Below, piece after piece: positions 54,161 to 63,283 of a stretch of 64,000 nt of DNA (within the stretch, counting starts at the first letter, position 1; each line of letters begins with the position of its first letter). The translations under genes and the position numbers were made by a program. A model generated the notes under the pieces. That model ran no database searches. It was given only the letters and a program-made list of their open reading frames with translations, and had not been told where the DNA came from. Source of the stretch: G963663365 sp963663365 (GTDB taxonomy: Bacteria; Hinthialibacterota; Hinthialibacteria; Hinthialibacterales; G963663365); assembly GCA_963663365.2 (NCBI GenBank), contig CAXXIH010000001.1:1302001-1366000 (forward strand). The letters are read 5' to 3'.

Positions 54161-57100
54161 ATGTCTGATCGACCCATTTCATACCCGGCCGGATTAGTGC
54201 GGCTGGCAATATCCATTGCTTTGCTCATCTTTGGCTCCGGCTTGGTGGCCCGGCCAACGAGTGCCGAAATTCTATATGCAAGGCACGCACTTGAGCAGAA
54301 GGTAGATGTTTGGGGGCGGCAAAACCGGGAGTCTGGTGATTTGCCTGGCGGATTGCGGCAGACCGCCATCATCTCTTCGCCATCCGGGCAATTGTTGCAT
54401 GGCCGTACCGAAGACGGCGAACACGCAATATGGGTGCGGGGATTCGGCAGTGGTGAAACATCTGCCTGGAAGTTTCTAACTTATCTTCCCGAGCATCTGC
54501 GCGATACGAATCCAGTGTTTGCCCGTGGATCTTTATGGATTCTCGATCCATTAGAAGAAGCACCGGTCCTATTGCGATATCCAGTTTCGAGGCCCAGCGG
54601 GGAAGAATGGGACGAGATTTCCCCTCCAATGCCACTAAAACTGTTCGGGTTGAAACGGATTGATGCACTGAATCCTTATCTCGATCATTGGGGCCGTCTC
54701 ATATTTACAGACTCGGAAGGTTCCGGGTCGTCGGTAGCTGGGGATTTCTTTGCCGGCGGAGGCTCAATCGGTTGGAGATTGCTTGAAGCAGCATCACGGA
54801 AAACGCCGGAAGATATCGATGTATTGGGAGCGGAATTCAGGATTGACCGCCCAGGCGAACTTCTGACCCTGACTTGGGATGCAAAATCTCATATCAAACT
54901 TCGCTACAGAACCGCACCAGCCCAAGATACAGCGTTCGGGCCTTGGTCTGAGGCCACGGCAAATACGCCTCTCACTGTGAATCGGATCGCTCAGTATTTG
55001 GAATACCGGCTGGAAAAGCCTGCAGGCGATTCCTCTTGGCCCAAGACATTAACGCTCAGTTACCAATATCCGGACGATAGCCCAGCTGACGGCCAGGCTC
55101 CGAGCTCATCCGCCGCCGGGATGTCTGCCTATTCGGGACAATCCGGCGATGCAGGTCAAGACGAGAGCCCTTCGCCGTCTGTTGCCGGTTCATCCTCAGC
55201 CGGATCCGGGGGGCAGAGTCTGGCGCTTTCAGCAACGCCTATTCCTCCTGATGAAACTCAAGCAAAAGAATCGGAAGGTATGGGCGCACCTGCCGGTGAA
55301 GGGAATACAGACAGCGAAGACCTAAAAGATTCTGATACGACTGCACCGAAACAATCCGAAAACGCACATACCTCTCAAGATGAAGAACAGGGTGTTGATA
55401 AAGAGACGGAAGGCATAGAAGAATCCCCGCCTAAAGACGTTCCCGGTCAAGTGGCGGCGGAAAAGAAGAATCCGAATGGCTCTGTTGATGAAGATGAACC
55501 GGGAACTTCCGATGAATCTTCGGCTCAGCCTGTTAATGGCAAAAAAGATGAAGATAAAGCCGGACAAGAAGAGGAGGAGTCTTCAGAGAAAGCCGATCAA
55601 GATGGTTCCAAACCGGCCAATGAGGAAGGAATAGGTAAACCGGATTCCGGACCGGCTGAATCGGATCGGAACCAGGACGCGGATGAGAATGGTCCCAAAG
55701 AAGAAGAGGAAGAAGAAAAAACGGGCAATGACTCGCCTTCTGCACAAGCTGAAGAGCCATCCGGGAAGGAATCTACGGACGAGCAGGATTCAGGAAGTGG
55801 CGGGTATGAATCCGGAGACAATAAAAGCGGCTCAGGGGGGAGTTCAGGGAGCGGTCCGGGATCGGGGAGCGATCAAAGTGGCAGTGATTCCGGGAGTGAT
55901 GCCGGATCGGAGACCTCGAGCCCCGATGAACAGACTGAACGTGAGAGTTCTCAGGAAGATGAGTCGAAACAACAAGACGGTTCTGGTTCAGACTCATCCG
56001 GAACTCAAGCCAATCGTCCGGAAGGGGGACAAGCCGATGGCAGTACTGGAGGTAGTGCGGGAAGTGGTGGGAGTGCCCCATCGGGTGGTGGTTCTGCTTC
56101 CGGGGCCGGATCGGGGGGAACCACGGGAGGTGATTCAGGAAATGGTGCGGAAAGTGAAGCGGGAAGTGATGGAAATTCTCCTTCCGGCGGTGGCTCCGGT
56201 TCCGGGACAGGATTGGCAGGAAGTACCGCTGAAGATGGCGGAGCCAATAACGGCTCCGGGCCGAATGTCTCACAATCAGCCCAACCGCAGGGCTCATCAT
56301 CGCAGGGAGCGGATAATGCTTCTCAGTCCCCATCCCAGCCGCTAATTGCGATGGGCGGTGAGTCCGGTGATCCGTCGGATTCTGTTCCCGGAGGGAATTC
56401 ACAAAATGCTCATTCCGGAGCAAATGAAACGGAATTAGCAAATAGACCGGGTGAAGGCGGGAATGCACCAGGAAGACCTCAGACAGTAATGTTGCCGGAG
56501 TTGCAGGGGATATCTCCCGGTACGGGTAATTCAGCTGTTTCCGGCCACTCCGGCGAAGGCCCGCTGGTGGCAAAGACACCAAGTATTGTAATGAAGGCAT
56601 TGTGGGGGGGGGCTGGAGCCGGCGGATTGGGAGGGGCTTGGTTACTTTGGTTTTTGTTTTTTAGAAAGCAAAGAAGGCGGAATTTGGCCGATTTGAGCGG
56701 TGGTGATGCCGATGGTCAAGGTGTTGAATCAAGAAGCCCTGATAAAGGAAAAGGCCCCCAATCTTCACCTGGTCAACCGGATGCCGCCGATCTTGAAGTC
56801 GGCATGACTCAGACCATTGATCAGCCATTGGAATGGACCACGCTTGGAGAATTGCCGGGGCAACTTGCTTTTTTGGCGACCCAACACCCTCAATTTGTTT
56901 ATGGTATCGACGATGGGGGGCGGGTTTTCCGGTACCCAAAAGAGCGTGATTCAATTGAGGCCACTCGGAATCAAAGGCCAATTTGTTTTTCTCCGATACG
57001 AAAAGATCCCGTCGGTCTAGCCGTATCTTCAAAAATCCTAGTTGTTGTAGGTACCCCTGCTGTTGGAGCGGTGTCAGTTGCGGTTGCCGAATTGGATGAA

Positions 57101-57703
57101 GATGGCAACGTGAGCCATTGGCATTCGGTCCCTTATCCTCCTGATTTAGATCCCCCTGTTTTTGTCACAATTCGAAATCGGGCGGTTTGGGTAATGGCCA
57201 CTGATGGCGAGCATTTACAGGTTTATCAAACCGCCATCCGGGATGGGCGGCCCACGCGCACCTGGAAATCCCAGGCGTCATTGCCGTTGCCGGGTGAACT
57301 GGTCGCCGGCGCTATTGTTCCGGATCTTGCGGTTGTGCTGGTGGAGCGCGCCGATAAACGTGGCGCGCTGACGGCCTATTCCTGCCGGTACCGTTTTAGC
57401 AGCACATTTCATGCAAATGCTGTTTTCCCATGGTCCGGGCGGGATATCGGTATTACTTCAGTTGGGCCGGAATTACTGGTGCTTGAACGTGGTTCAACCG
57501 TTGAGAACTCCCATCTGTTACGGGTTGTCCTCGATGATGTTGAAAATCCCAAGGCTTGGCTGCGTGGACCTTCGGGATTGGATGCCCGGGGCACAGAAAT
57601 GGTGTGCCAAAGTGGCGGAGGGCGTGTTCTGGCCCTCTATCGTCCCCGGCATCCTGACCCGGAGGAGAGGTCCTGGAGGATTGAAGCGGCTCAAATTCAA
57701 TAA
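54161..57703 (+). CDS. Large membrane protein with two beta-propeller-like parts joined by a low-complexity linker
   Basis: An 1180-residue protein with a signal-like start (LVRLAISIALLIFGSGLV). Residues ~40-300 look beta-rich with Trp/Gly blade-like turns (AIWVRGFGSGETSAWKF, VLLRYPVSRPSGEEW). Residues ~306-805 are a low-complexity Ser/Gly/Glu/Asp/Asn linker. A single helix (~817-838, GGAWLLWFLFF) is followed by RKQRRRN, so the C-terminal domain is predicted cytoplasmic. That domain (~885-1180) again reads like propeller blades (FVYGIDDGGRVFRYPK, VLALYRPRHPDPEERSWRI). I do not recognise a family. GGAG lies four bases before the ATG. Confidence 0.75.
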   Translation: MSDRPISYPAGLVRLAISIALLIFGSGLVARPTSAEILYARHALEQKVDVWGRQNRESGDLPGGLRQTAIISSPSGQLLHGRTEDGEHAIWVRGFGSGETSAWKFLTYLPEHLRDTNPVFARGSLWILDPLEEAPVLLRYPVSRPSGEEWDEISPPMPLKLFGLKRIDALNPYLDHWGRLIFTDSEGSGSSVAGDFFAGGGSIGWRLLEAASRKTPEDIDVLGAEFRIDRPGELLTLTWDAKSHIKLRYRTAPAQDTAFGPWSEATANTPLTVNRIAQYLEYRLEKPAGDSSWPKTLTLSYQYPDDSPADGQAPSSSAAGMSAYSGQSGDAGQDESPSPSVAGSSSAGSGGQSLALSATPIPPDETQAKESEGMGAPAGEGNTDSEDLKDSDTTAPKQSENAHTSQDEEQGVDKETEGIEESPPKDVPGQVAAEKKNPNGSVDEDEPGTSDESSAQPVNGKKDEDKAGQEEEESSEKADQDGSKPANEEGIGKPDSGPAESDRNQDADENGPKEEEEEEKTGNDSPSAQAEEPSGKESTDEQDSGSGGYESGDNKSGSGGSSGSGPGSGSDQSGSDSGSDAGSETSSPDEQTERESSQEDESKQQDGSGSDSSGTQANRPEGGQADGSTGGSAGSGGSAPSGGGSASGAGSGGTTGGDSGNGAESEAGSDGNSPSGGGSGSGTGLAGSTAEDGGANNGSGPNVSQSAQPQGSSSQGADNASQSPSQPLIAMGGESGDPSDSVPGGNSQNAHSGANETELANRPGEGGNAPGRPQTVMLPELQGISPGTGNSAVSGHSGEGPLVAKTPSIVMKALWGGAGAGGLGGAWLLWFLFFRKQRRRNLADLSGGDADGQGVESRSPDKGKGPQSSPGQPDAADLEVGMTQTIDQPLEWTTLGELPGQLAFLATQHPQFVYGIDDGGRVFRYPKERDSIEATRNQRPICFSPIRKDPVGLAVSSKILVVVGTPAVGAVSVAVAELDEDGNVSHWHSVPYPPDLDPPVFVTIRNRAVWVMATDGEHLQVYQTAIRDGRPTRTWKSQASLPLPGELVAGAIVPDLAVVLVERADKRGALTAYSCRYRFSSTFHANAVFPWSGRDIGITSVGPELLVLERGSTVENSHLLRVVLDDVENPKAWLRGPSGLDARGTEMVCQSGGGRVLALYRPRHPDPEERSWRIEAAQIQ
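55078..56580 (+). repeat. Low-complexity Ser/Gly/acidic coding region
   Basis: About 500 codons inside the gene at 54161 are dominated by Ser, Gly, Asp, Glu, Asn, Pro and Ala, first acidic (EEEEEEKTGND) then Ser/Gly-rich (SGSGPGSGSD, GGSGSGTG). It is not a perfect tandem repeat. The other frames here stay open over long distances for the same compositional reason. Confidence 0.85.
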
Positions 57704-57884
57704 TTCCGGCCTGAGTGGCAAGTCCCATTTCATGACACAAGTCTTCTAACTTCAAGAAGTTGGCCGACTTTGTCATCACAACGTTCCGCGTTGACACCCC
57801 CATTTCAGCGTGATACTTTCACCCGGCAATCAGACAGTGCAAAAGTCTGTCCGGCGTTATGATAAGAAAGGTTCTTTCGTTACC

Positions 57885-58808
57885 ATGAAATCAATTTTAA
57901 AGCCGCGTCTCTTTCGAGTGATTATGTTGGCTCTGGTTGCCTTCGCGGTCTTTACCGCCGTACCTGAAGGCTTTGCCCAAATGGGACCAGCAGCAAGGAT
58001 GGGAATTTATGGTGGAGGACCCGGCGCCGGGATGTATGCCGGCGGTTATGGTATGGGATCGATGGGTAACCTTGGCGGACCCGGGGGAGTCGGCGGTCAA
58101 CAGGCCGCGGTTTTAGTTAAGAGTGGAAAAATCGTCTACTGTGCAGTGTTTAACGATCTCCTTGAATATGATGTGCAGTTCTTCCGCGTTGGAGCCAACC
58201 AACTAGAAAATTACTATGATGACGGCACCCACGGTGATGAAGTCGCCAATGACGGCATAGCCAGTAATATTGAAATCATCACCGACGAGTATCTTGGACC
58301 TTTTGCAATCCAATATAAAGAACGTCTGGAACTCGCATTGGAACGAATTAAAATCGATTCGAACGGCTTGGAAATCCAGGACTGGCCGCTTCAATTCTAT
58401 GGTATTTCGGTGGCCGAAGTGCCGATTACCGTCAAATCCGTTATGGATAAGGATGTCGCGCCTGAAGAAGAAATAGACGGCTTGCTTCCTGAAAATAGAG
58501 TCCCCCGTTATGAGTTCATTCAGGAAAACCTCCAAGAACAAATTGATGATCTTCAAGAGCGACTGTTAACAGATTTTTACCGCCCCGACGGTTCTCCTTA
58601 TGATGAAGAAAAATACCGCAAGAATGTTGATATAACGCGGTTGGAAGCTTCATTAGAGTTTGGTAATGAACTTCAAACCGGAGGCATGGGCGGCGGCGGT
58701 GGATTTGGCGGCGGCGGTGGCCCCGTGGGCGCAGGCATGATTGGTTTAGAACGTGCCCGCAACCTAGGCGGTGGCGGTGGTGCTGGCGCCGGTGGCGGCG
58801 GCTCGTAA
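57885..58808 (+). CDS. Exported glycine-rich protein of unknown role
   Basis: A 307-residue protein with a signal peptide (VIMLALVAFAVFTAVPEGFA/QM). After a Gly/Met-rich start (GGGPGAGMYAGGYGMG) comes a central domain (~75-260) with KIVYCAVFNDLLEYDVQFFR, DEVANDGIASNIEII and a helical EQIDDLQERL segment, then a glycine tail (MGGGGGFGGGGG). The central domain has Asp-rich turns that could bind calcium (DDGTHGDEVANDG); this is a guess. I place the start at the ATG at 57885. The tail resembles that of the protein at 40002. The gene lies between two large envelope-protein genes in the same direction. Confidence 0.75.
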   Translation: MKSILKPRLFRVIMLALVAFAVFTAVPEGFAQMGPAARMGIYGGGPGAGMYAGGYGMGSMGNLGGPGGVGGQQAAVLVKSGKIVYCAVFNDLLEYDVQFFRVGANQLENYYDDGTHGDEVANDGIASNIEIITDEYLGPFAIQYKERLELALERIKIDSNGLEIQDWPLQFYGISVAEVPITVKSVMDKDVAPEEEIDGLLPENRVPRYEFIQENLQEQIDDLQERLLTDFYRPDGSPYDEEKYRKNVDITRLEASLEFGNELQTGGMGGGGGFGGGGGPVGAGMIGLERARNLGGGGGAGAGGGGS

Positions 58809-58910
58809 TCGGTTTTGTCCGCCTAATCGTGCCATAGCAGCCTTGTCATTCTTCAAGAGGGTCGGGTTGCTTTACATTAGAGAAATCGAATGGGGAAGGA
58901 ATAAGGGCGT

Positions 58911-59309
58911 ATGGCGTCCTGGAATCAAAAAGAACAAGAAGAAATCGAATTCCGTATAGCTGCAATTAAGAAGTTCTTAGAACTTTGGTACCGCTATGAT
59001 GAACTTTTTCAGACTGCGTTCGGACGCGAGACGCGTGTTGAAAGCAAAGTTGAAGAAGACTTTTTGAATCTTAAGTCTCAGCTGGCGAAACGCCACCAAT
59101 ATCTTCTTGAATATCTTGGCAGGGAGTATAAGGGGGCGGATCCCATCACCGAGTATTTAGGCGATACGGTTACCTTGAATGGTATGCGGCAGATCCACCA
59201 GGACTTCTATAAGAAACTCTGTGGAAGCTGGCATAAGACGACGTTGAATTTGAATGCGGCCCTGGGGTATTTGCAGAGCCGGTTAGAAGAGCAAGTGCCA
59301 TTGGAATAA
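58911..59309 (+). CDS. Small unknown helical protein (paralogue of 63284)
   Basis: A 132-residue, all-helical soluble protein. Residues 15-65 (AAIKKFLELWYRYDELFQTA ... RHQYLLEYL) can be laid beside residues 5-60 of the protein at 63284 (LVKRLQEFTRLWEEFIHIFD ... RAQYLMLIM), with a shared L-W/Y-x-x-x-x-x-x-F pattern and R-x-QYL. No motif of known function. AGGG precedes the ATG. The large lipoprotein gene starts 130 bases downstream, so the two may be co-transcribed. Confidence 0.7.
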   Translation: MASWNQKEQEEIEFRIAAIKKFLELWYRYDELFQTAFGRETRVESKVEEDFLNLKSQLAKRHQYLLEYLGREYKGADPITEYLGDTVTLNGMRQIHQDFYKKLCGSWHKTTLNLNAALGYLQSRLEEQVPLE

Positions 59310-59438
59310 TAAACGGATTCTCGTGCAAATCTGCACAGAACGCCGATTCATTGACTAGGAGACATTTCCGGAAACTCGAAGCACCAAATCGGTTCTAGGT
59401 CGGGTTTCGCGGAAGTGATTTGAATTAAGGAGACTTCC

Positions 59439-62400
59439 ATGCGTGTGCGTTCCCGTTCGACTTTTATCGGGGTTGTTGTTTTGGCGGTAACCCTCAGCCT
59501 CCTTGGAGGGTGCGGCAAAAAGAAAGCCCAAACGAAGATTGATGAAGCGAGCGCGAAGCAAGGCGAGGCAGACGCCCAACAGATGTCTACCTATATGCCT
59601 GATCAATACAAAGCCGCTACGAATCTAGTCCGCCAAGCCAACGACCAGTTCACTGCCGGCGATTATGAACAGGCCTTTAACTCCGCCGAGCAAGCGATTG
59701 GCCGTTTCGAAAACAGCATGACTCAGCTGGGGAACCTCCGGCAGGAAATTGATGGTCTTTGGGATCAAATCGAGGAGAACAAGACCACCATACAGGGGCA
59801 TTTGGCTGTAGCCACCGAAAAGGCGTTTCTTCCTCAGGAAGAACTCGAACAACTTAATGGCGAATTATTTGCCATTGGCGAGCTGACCGATGACTCCCTG
59901 AAAAAACCGGAACCTAAAGGAAGTGTCGACCGGGAGTTTTTGAAATCCGCTATTGAGAAGTATGAGCAACTTAGCAAGAAGACGCAGTTGGCCAGTATTG
60001 CTCATCTGAAGCCTCAGGCGGAAGAAGCCCTGACAGTGATCCGCGAAAAATGGGCCGAAGCTCAATCGTTGGATGCCGAAAAATACAAACCGCAGGCCTT
60101 CACCGAGATTAAGGCCGCTGTTGCCGGTATCGAAGACGAGCAGGCCGCAGGGAAATGGCAGACGGTTATTGATACCGGTTCGTCTTTGCAGGCCCAATTG
60201 GACACCTTGCTGGAACAAACAAGAATCGCGGCCTCGGATGCCAAGGTGAATGAAGCAGCGGAGAAGCTAGGGAAGGCGCTGGCGATTCAGGCTCCGGAAG
60301 TCACTGAATACGCGCAGTTCCTTGGCGATGCTCAGAAGGCCGTGCAACGCGCCAAAGAGGCCCAAGGCGCGGGACAAGCAGCAGAGGCGTTTGCCGGTGC
60401 TGAAGAAGCATTGGATTTGATTCAATCGGCACAACTCGCCCTCGGCGATAATGTGACCAAATACCTTGAAGCGGCCGAAGCATCGCTCCAAGAGGCGATC
60501 GGGAAAGAAGCTCGTACGTACGCTGCTGATGCTCTTTCCAAGGCTGAAGGATTGATTTCCACCGCAAAGACCGCTCTCTCAGAAGAACGTTACAGCGATG
60601 CATTTCAGGCTGGTCAGGCGGCTCAACAAGCTGCCTCGAAAGTCGTGATTGCTGCTCAAGAAGGCAAAGCCCGCACACTTTTACAGGGTGTCGAAAAGCG
60701 TCTTCAACAGCTGGCATCACAAGGCGCGCGTGATCGTGTCGCTGAAGTTTATGGAAAGGCCCAAGAGGAAATTGCCAAATTGCAGAGGGCTCTGAGCGCT
60801 TCTCAATATGACCAGGTTACAGCCGGTGTTGCCGATGCTGATGCTGCGGTCACTGTTGTTCATGAAGCGCTCGCCAAGGCCGCTGCTGAGGCGATTGGCG
60901 TATCGGATAAAGCGCTTGCACAAGCCAAAGGCGCCTTGGATGAAGTGAAAATCGCTTCCACTGATGGAAATCGGCTCATGGCCGAAGCCAGCCGGGCAAG
61001 AGAAGAGGCTGCTCAAGCAGCGGATGCAGCACGCTTTGGGACCGCTTTTGAGCGTGCTCAAAAAAGTGTCGACGTGGCTGCCAAGGCTGAAGCCGCTGCA
61101 TATGCCGATGGCGCTCAGGCTGCATTGCGTGAAACTGCGGCTGTTCTGAATACCGCACGCGAAGCAGCTGCTCCTACAGAGTCCCCGCAAGCCTACCGGG
61201 ATGCGTTGGATGTAGAAACATCCGCCAAAGACGCCCTGAGTGCCGGGCAAGCCCAACTCGCATTCCGCCGTTCACTTGATGCCCAACAGGCTGCGCAAGA
61301 TGCACTCTATAATCTGATTCATAAAGCCGGTCAGGCTGTAGACGATGCGCGCTCCGCTCAAGCCGGCGTCTACTCCCCTGAAGATCTAAAGCAGGCTGAG
61401 GTTCTTTACAATAAGGCTCGTGATGCCCATCGAGGCGGCAATTATGCTGATTCTAATTCATTGGCCAAACATGCAGCGGGTCTTGCCGCAGAAGCCGAGT
61501 CTTTTGCTTGGCGGCAGCGCTCCACTGCTTTATTGGCCGATCTGCAGGTTGCTGAAGCCGATCTCGCTACCTACGATGCCAATGGACGTGCACCGGAATC
61601 CGCCGTTGCGTTCCGTAAGCATTTCGCACTTGCCAAGGCAGCACATATTGGCCGTGAATGGGAAAAGGCCTATGCGGAAGCCGATGCCGCTGACCGGGCT
61701 GCTAATGCCGCATGGCAGACAATGGACGATGAAATCACCGCTCGTCTAACCGCGGTCCGCGACTGTCTCAGTGAAGCCGCTTCGATTGCAGACGATCCGG
61801 AAGAGCGGGATCAGATTGAAGTATTTACCGCTCAGGTCGATCCGGTGCTCAATGCCCAAGCGCTACGTGACTATAACTTGGGTTACGATCTCTCGGCCCA
61901 ACTTGTGGCGGCATCTGATGCGTATTTAAAAGACCTGCAGTGGGAAAACCGGAGTCAAGCCGCTGATCGGCTACACAAACGGCTGAACGAACGGCTCAAT
62001 GACGGTTCTGCTGAGGTCTTGGCTACAGAAACAGCCGAATTAGAAGCCTTTATTAATGAACTCGAAGATGACGAGTCGGAAGTTGGCTATGGGACTTTAA
62101 TGGCCCAAGTTCAAGCTTGGGATGGCCGTTTGGATGATATGCCTGACCGGTCACTGACAGATGCAACACCGCGTTTGGAAGCTGTCTCGGCCCAACTTTC
62201 GGCTGCACGCGAGTTCGATGCTGAAAGACTCTATCCGAAATACCTTCGTGAAGTTGAAGCCGAATACAACATGACAAGCAATGCTGTTCTGGGTAAGAAT
62301 TCCCGGGATGTTGCTGACCGCTTGATGAAATTGGAAAAGCAGGCCGATGAACTTGTTGCCGCTGCACGTTTGGCCAAAGAAGAAGCCGACTACAAAGAGG

Positions 62401-62990
62401 AAATCGGCGGCTATATGGAACAGATGCAAACCCTGCTTCATGATTTTGGAAGCATCGCCGGTCTGAATAAGACCATTTTGAAAACCATGCGCGCCACATC
62501 GACAACGCTCGAGTCTGAAGTCGCAACCGCTTATAACGCCATGCAATCAGTTATGAGTGCGCGTACATTACGTCTCAACGCCGAGTTGCTGGAACAGCAA
62601 GTTCGTGGTTCTAAGCCTCCGGAAACATCTAAGATGAAGCGTCTTTACAAACTCGCCATTCAGTCGGCCAGCGATTTCAGTAAAGCCGCCGCCGGATTCG
62701 ATGCCTATGGCGATACGGATCGCTACGAATTGCACTACCGTAACCAGCGCGTGGAAGAAGCATATGAATATCTCGAAGCAGTCCTGCGGACGAATTCCGA
62801 GATTGAATTCATTTTGTCCAGCACTCCTGAAACAACCTGGCGTGAAAAATGGAATCGGAAATCAAAGGTTGCCAAGCAAGAATTCCGCCGGGCCATGTTT
62901 GATGAGGTCAACTTTAAGACCGAAAAGTATGAGGATAAATTCTTCCGCTGGATTTTCCGTGTTGAAGATGTACAAAACCAGGCACGCTAA
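59439..62990 (+). CDS. Very long alanine-rich coiled-coil lipoprotein
   Basis: An 1183-residue protein with a lipoprotein signal (VVVLAVTLSLLGGC, Cys25 lipidated). The rest is almost wholly helical, rich in Ala, Glu, Lys and Gln, built of many degenerate repeats of ~40 residues of the type A-x-x-F-T/A-x-G-x-Y-x-x-A-F (for example DQFTAGDYEQAFNSAEQAI, ALSEERYSDAFQAGQAAQQA, ARDAHRGGNYADSNSLAKHA). These resemble DUF4398-like or TPR-related helical hairpins. I expect a long rod anchored to the outer membrane by its lipid and reaching into the periplasm or outward. The start is firm: AAGGAG six bases before the ATG. Confidence 0.85.
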   Translation: MRVRSRSTFIGVVVLAVTLSLLGGCGKKKAQTKIDEASAKQGEADAQQMSTYMPDQYKAATNLVRQANDQFTAGDYEQAFNSAEQAIGRFENSMTQLGNLRQEIDGLWDQIEENKTTIQGHLAVATEKAFLPQEELEQLNGELFAIGELTDDSLKKPEPKGSVDREFLKSAIEKYEQLSKKTQLASIAHLKPQAEEALTVIREKWAEAQSLDAEKYKPQAFTEIKAAVAGIEDEQAAGKWQTVIDTGSSLQAQLDTLLEQTRIAASDAKVNEAAEKLGKALAIQAPEVTEYAQFLGDAQKAVQRAKEAQGAGQAAEAFAGAEEALDLIQSAQLALGDNVTKYLEAAEASLQEAIGKEARTYAADALSKAEGLISTAKTALSEERYSDAFQAGQAAQQAASKVVIAAQEGKARTLLQGVEKRLQQLASQGARDRVAEVYGKAQEEIAKLQRALSASQYDQVTAGVADADAAVTVVHEALAKAAAEAIGVSDKALAQAKGALDEVKIASTDGNRLMAEASRAREEAAQAADAARFGTAFERAQKSVDVAAKAEAAAYADGAQAALRETAAVLNTAREAAAPTESPQAYRDALDVETSAKDALSAGQAQLAFRRSLDAQQAAQDALYNLIHKAGQAVDDARSAQAGVYSPEDLKQAEVLYNKARDAHRGGNYADSNSLAKHAAGLAAEAESFAWRQRSTALLADLQVAEADLATYDANGRAPESAVAFRKHFALAKAAHIGREWEKAYAEADAADRAANAAWQTMDDEITARLTAVRDCLSEAASIADDPEERDQIEVFTAQVDPVLNAQALRDYNLGYDLSAQLVAASDAYLKDLQWENRSQAADRLHKRLNERLNDGSAEVLATETAELEAFINELEDDESEVGYGTLMAQVQAWDGRLDDMPDRSLTDATPRLEAVSAQLSAAREFDAERLYPKYLREVEAEYNMTSNAVLGKNSRDVADRLMKLEKQADELVAAARLAKEEADYKEEIGGYMEQMQTLLHDFGSIAGLNKTILKTMRATSTTLESEVATAYNAMQSVMSARTLRLNAELLEQQVRGSKPPETSKMKRLYKLAIQSASDFSKAAAGFDAYGDTDRYELHYRNQRVEEAYEYLEAVLRTNSEIEFILSSTPETTWREKWNRKSKVAKQEFRRAMFDEVNFKTEKYEDKFFRWIFRVEDVQNQAR

Positions 62991-63061
62991 GTGCTGTGCC
63001 ATGACGTTAGGTCGAATCTCCTTGCGCTCTGCAAAGGGATTTGGAGGTTTGCTTAAGTAAA

Positions 63062-63157
63062 ATGATTCAACTTTTACAGATTGTTACCGGTGTTGCCTTA
63101 TTGATTTATGCCGCTTATTTGGCAATGGCGTTGGGATTATTTAAAAGTAATCAATGA
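63062..63157 (+). CDS. Possible 31-residue membrane microprotein
   Basis: A short frame, ATG at 63062 to TGA at 63155-63157, encodes MIQLLQIVTGVALLIYAAYL and then AMALGLFKSNQ: one hydrophobic helix with a short basic end. GGAGG lies 13 bases before the ATG, farther than ideal. It sits 72 bases after the lipoprotein gene and 126 bases before the next small gene in the same direction. The clean single helix and the location favour a real gene, but such short frames also arise by chance. Confidence 0.45.
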   Translation: MIQLLQIVTGVALLIYAAYLAMALGLFKSNQ

Positions 63158-63283
63158 CATGCCAATCTGCTAAAATTGATTGCGGGGCATAGGACCGCTG
63201 AGAAAGAGACTTTTGTAAAGCGGTTCCAAGATTTCTTTCCGTTAATCTTGGATTGTTTTGGTGATGCCGGTTAGGACGAAAGA

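Noticed and set aside
55683..56345. Second forward frame of 220 codons inside the same region
   Set aside because: Same compositional artefact; it overlaps the clearly coding frame of the 1180-residue protein throughout.
55773..56600. Antisense frame of 275 codons opposite the low-complexity region
   Set aside because: It is open only because the Ser/Gly-rich coding strand lacks the bases that would make stops; the protein is Pro/His/Leu-rich with no domain and no ribosome binding site.
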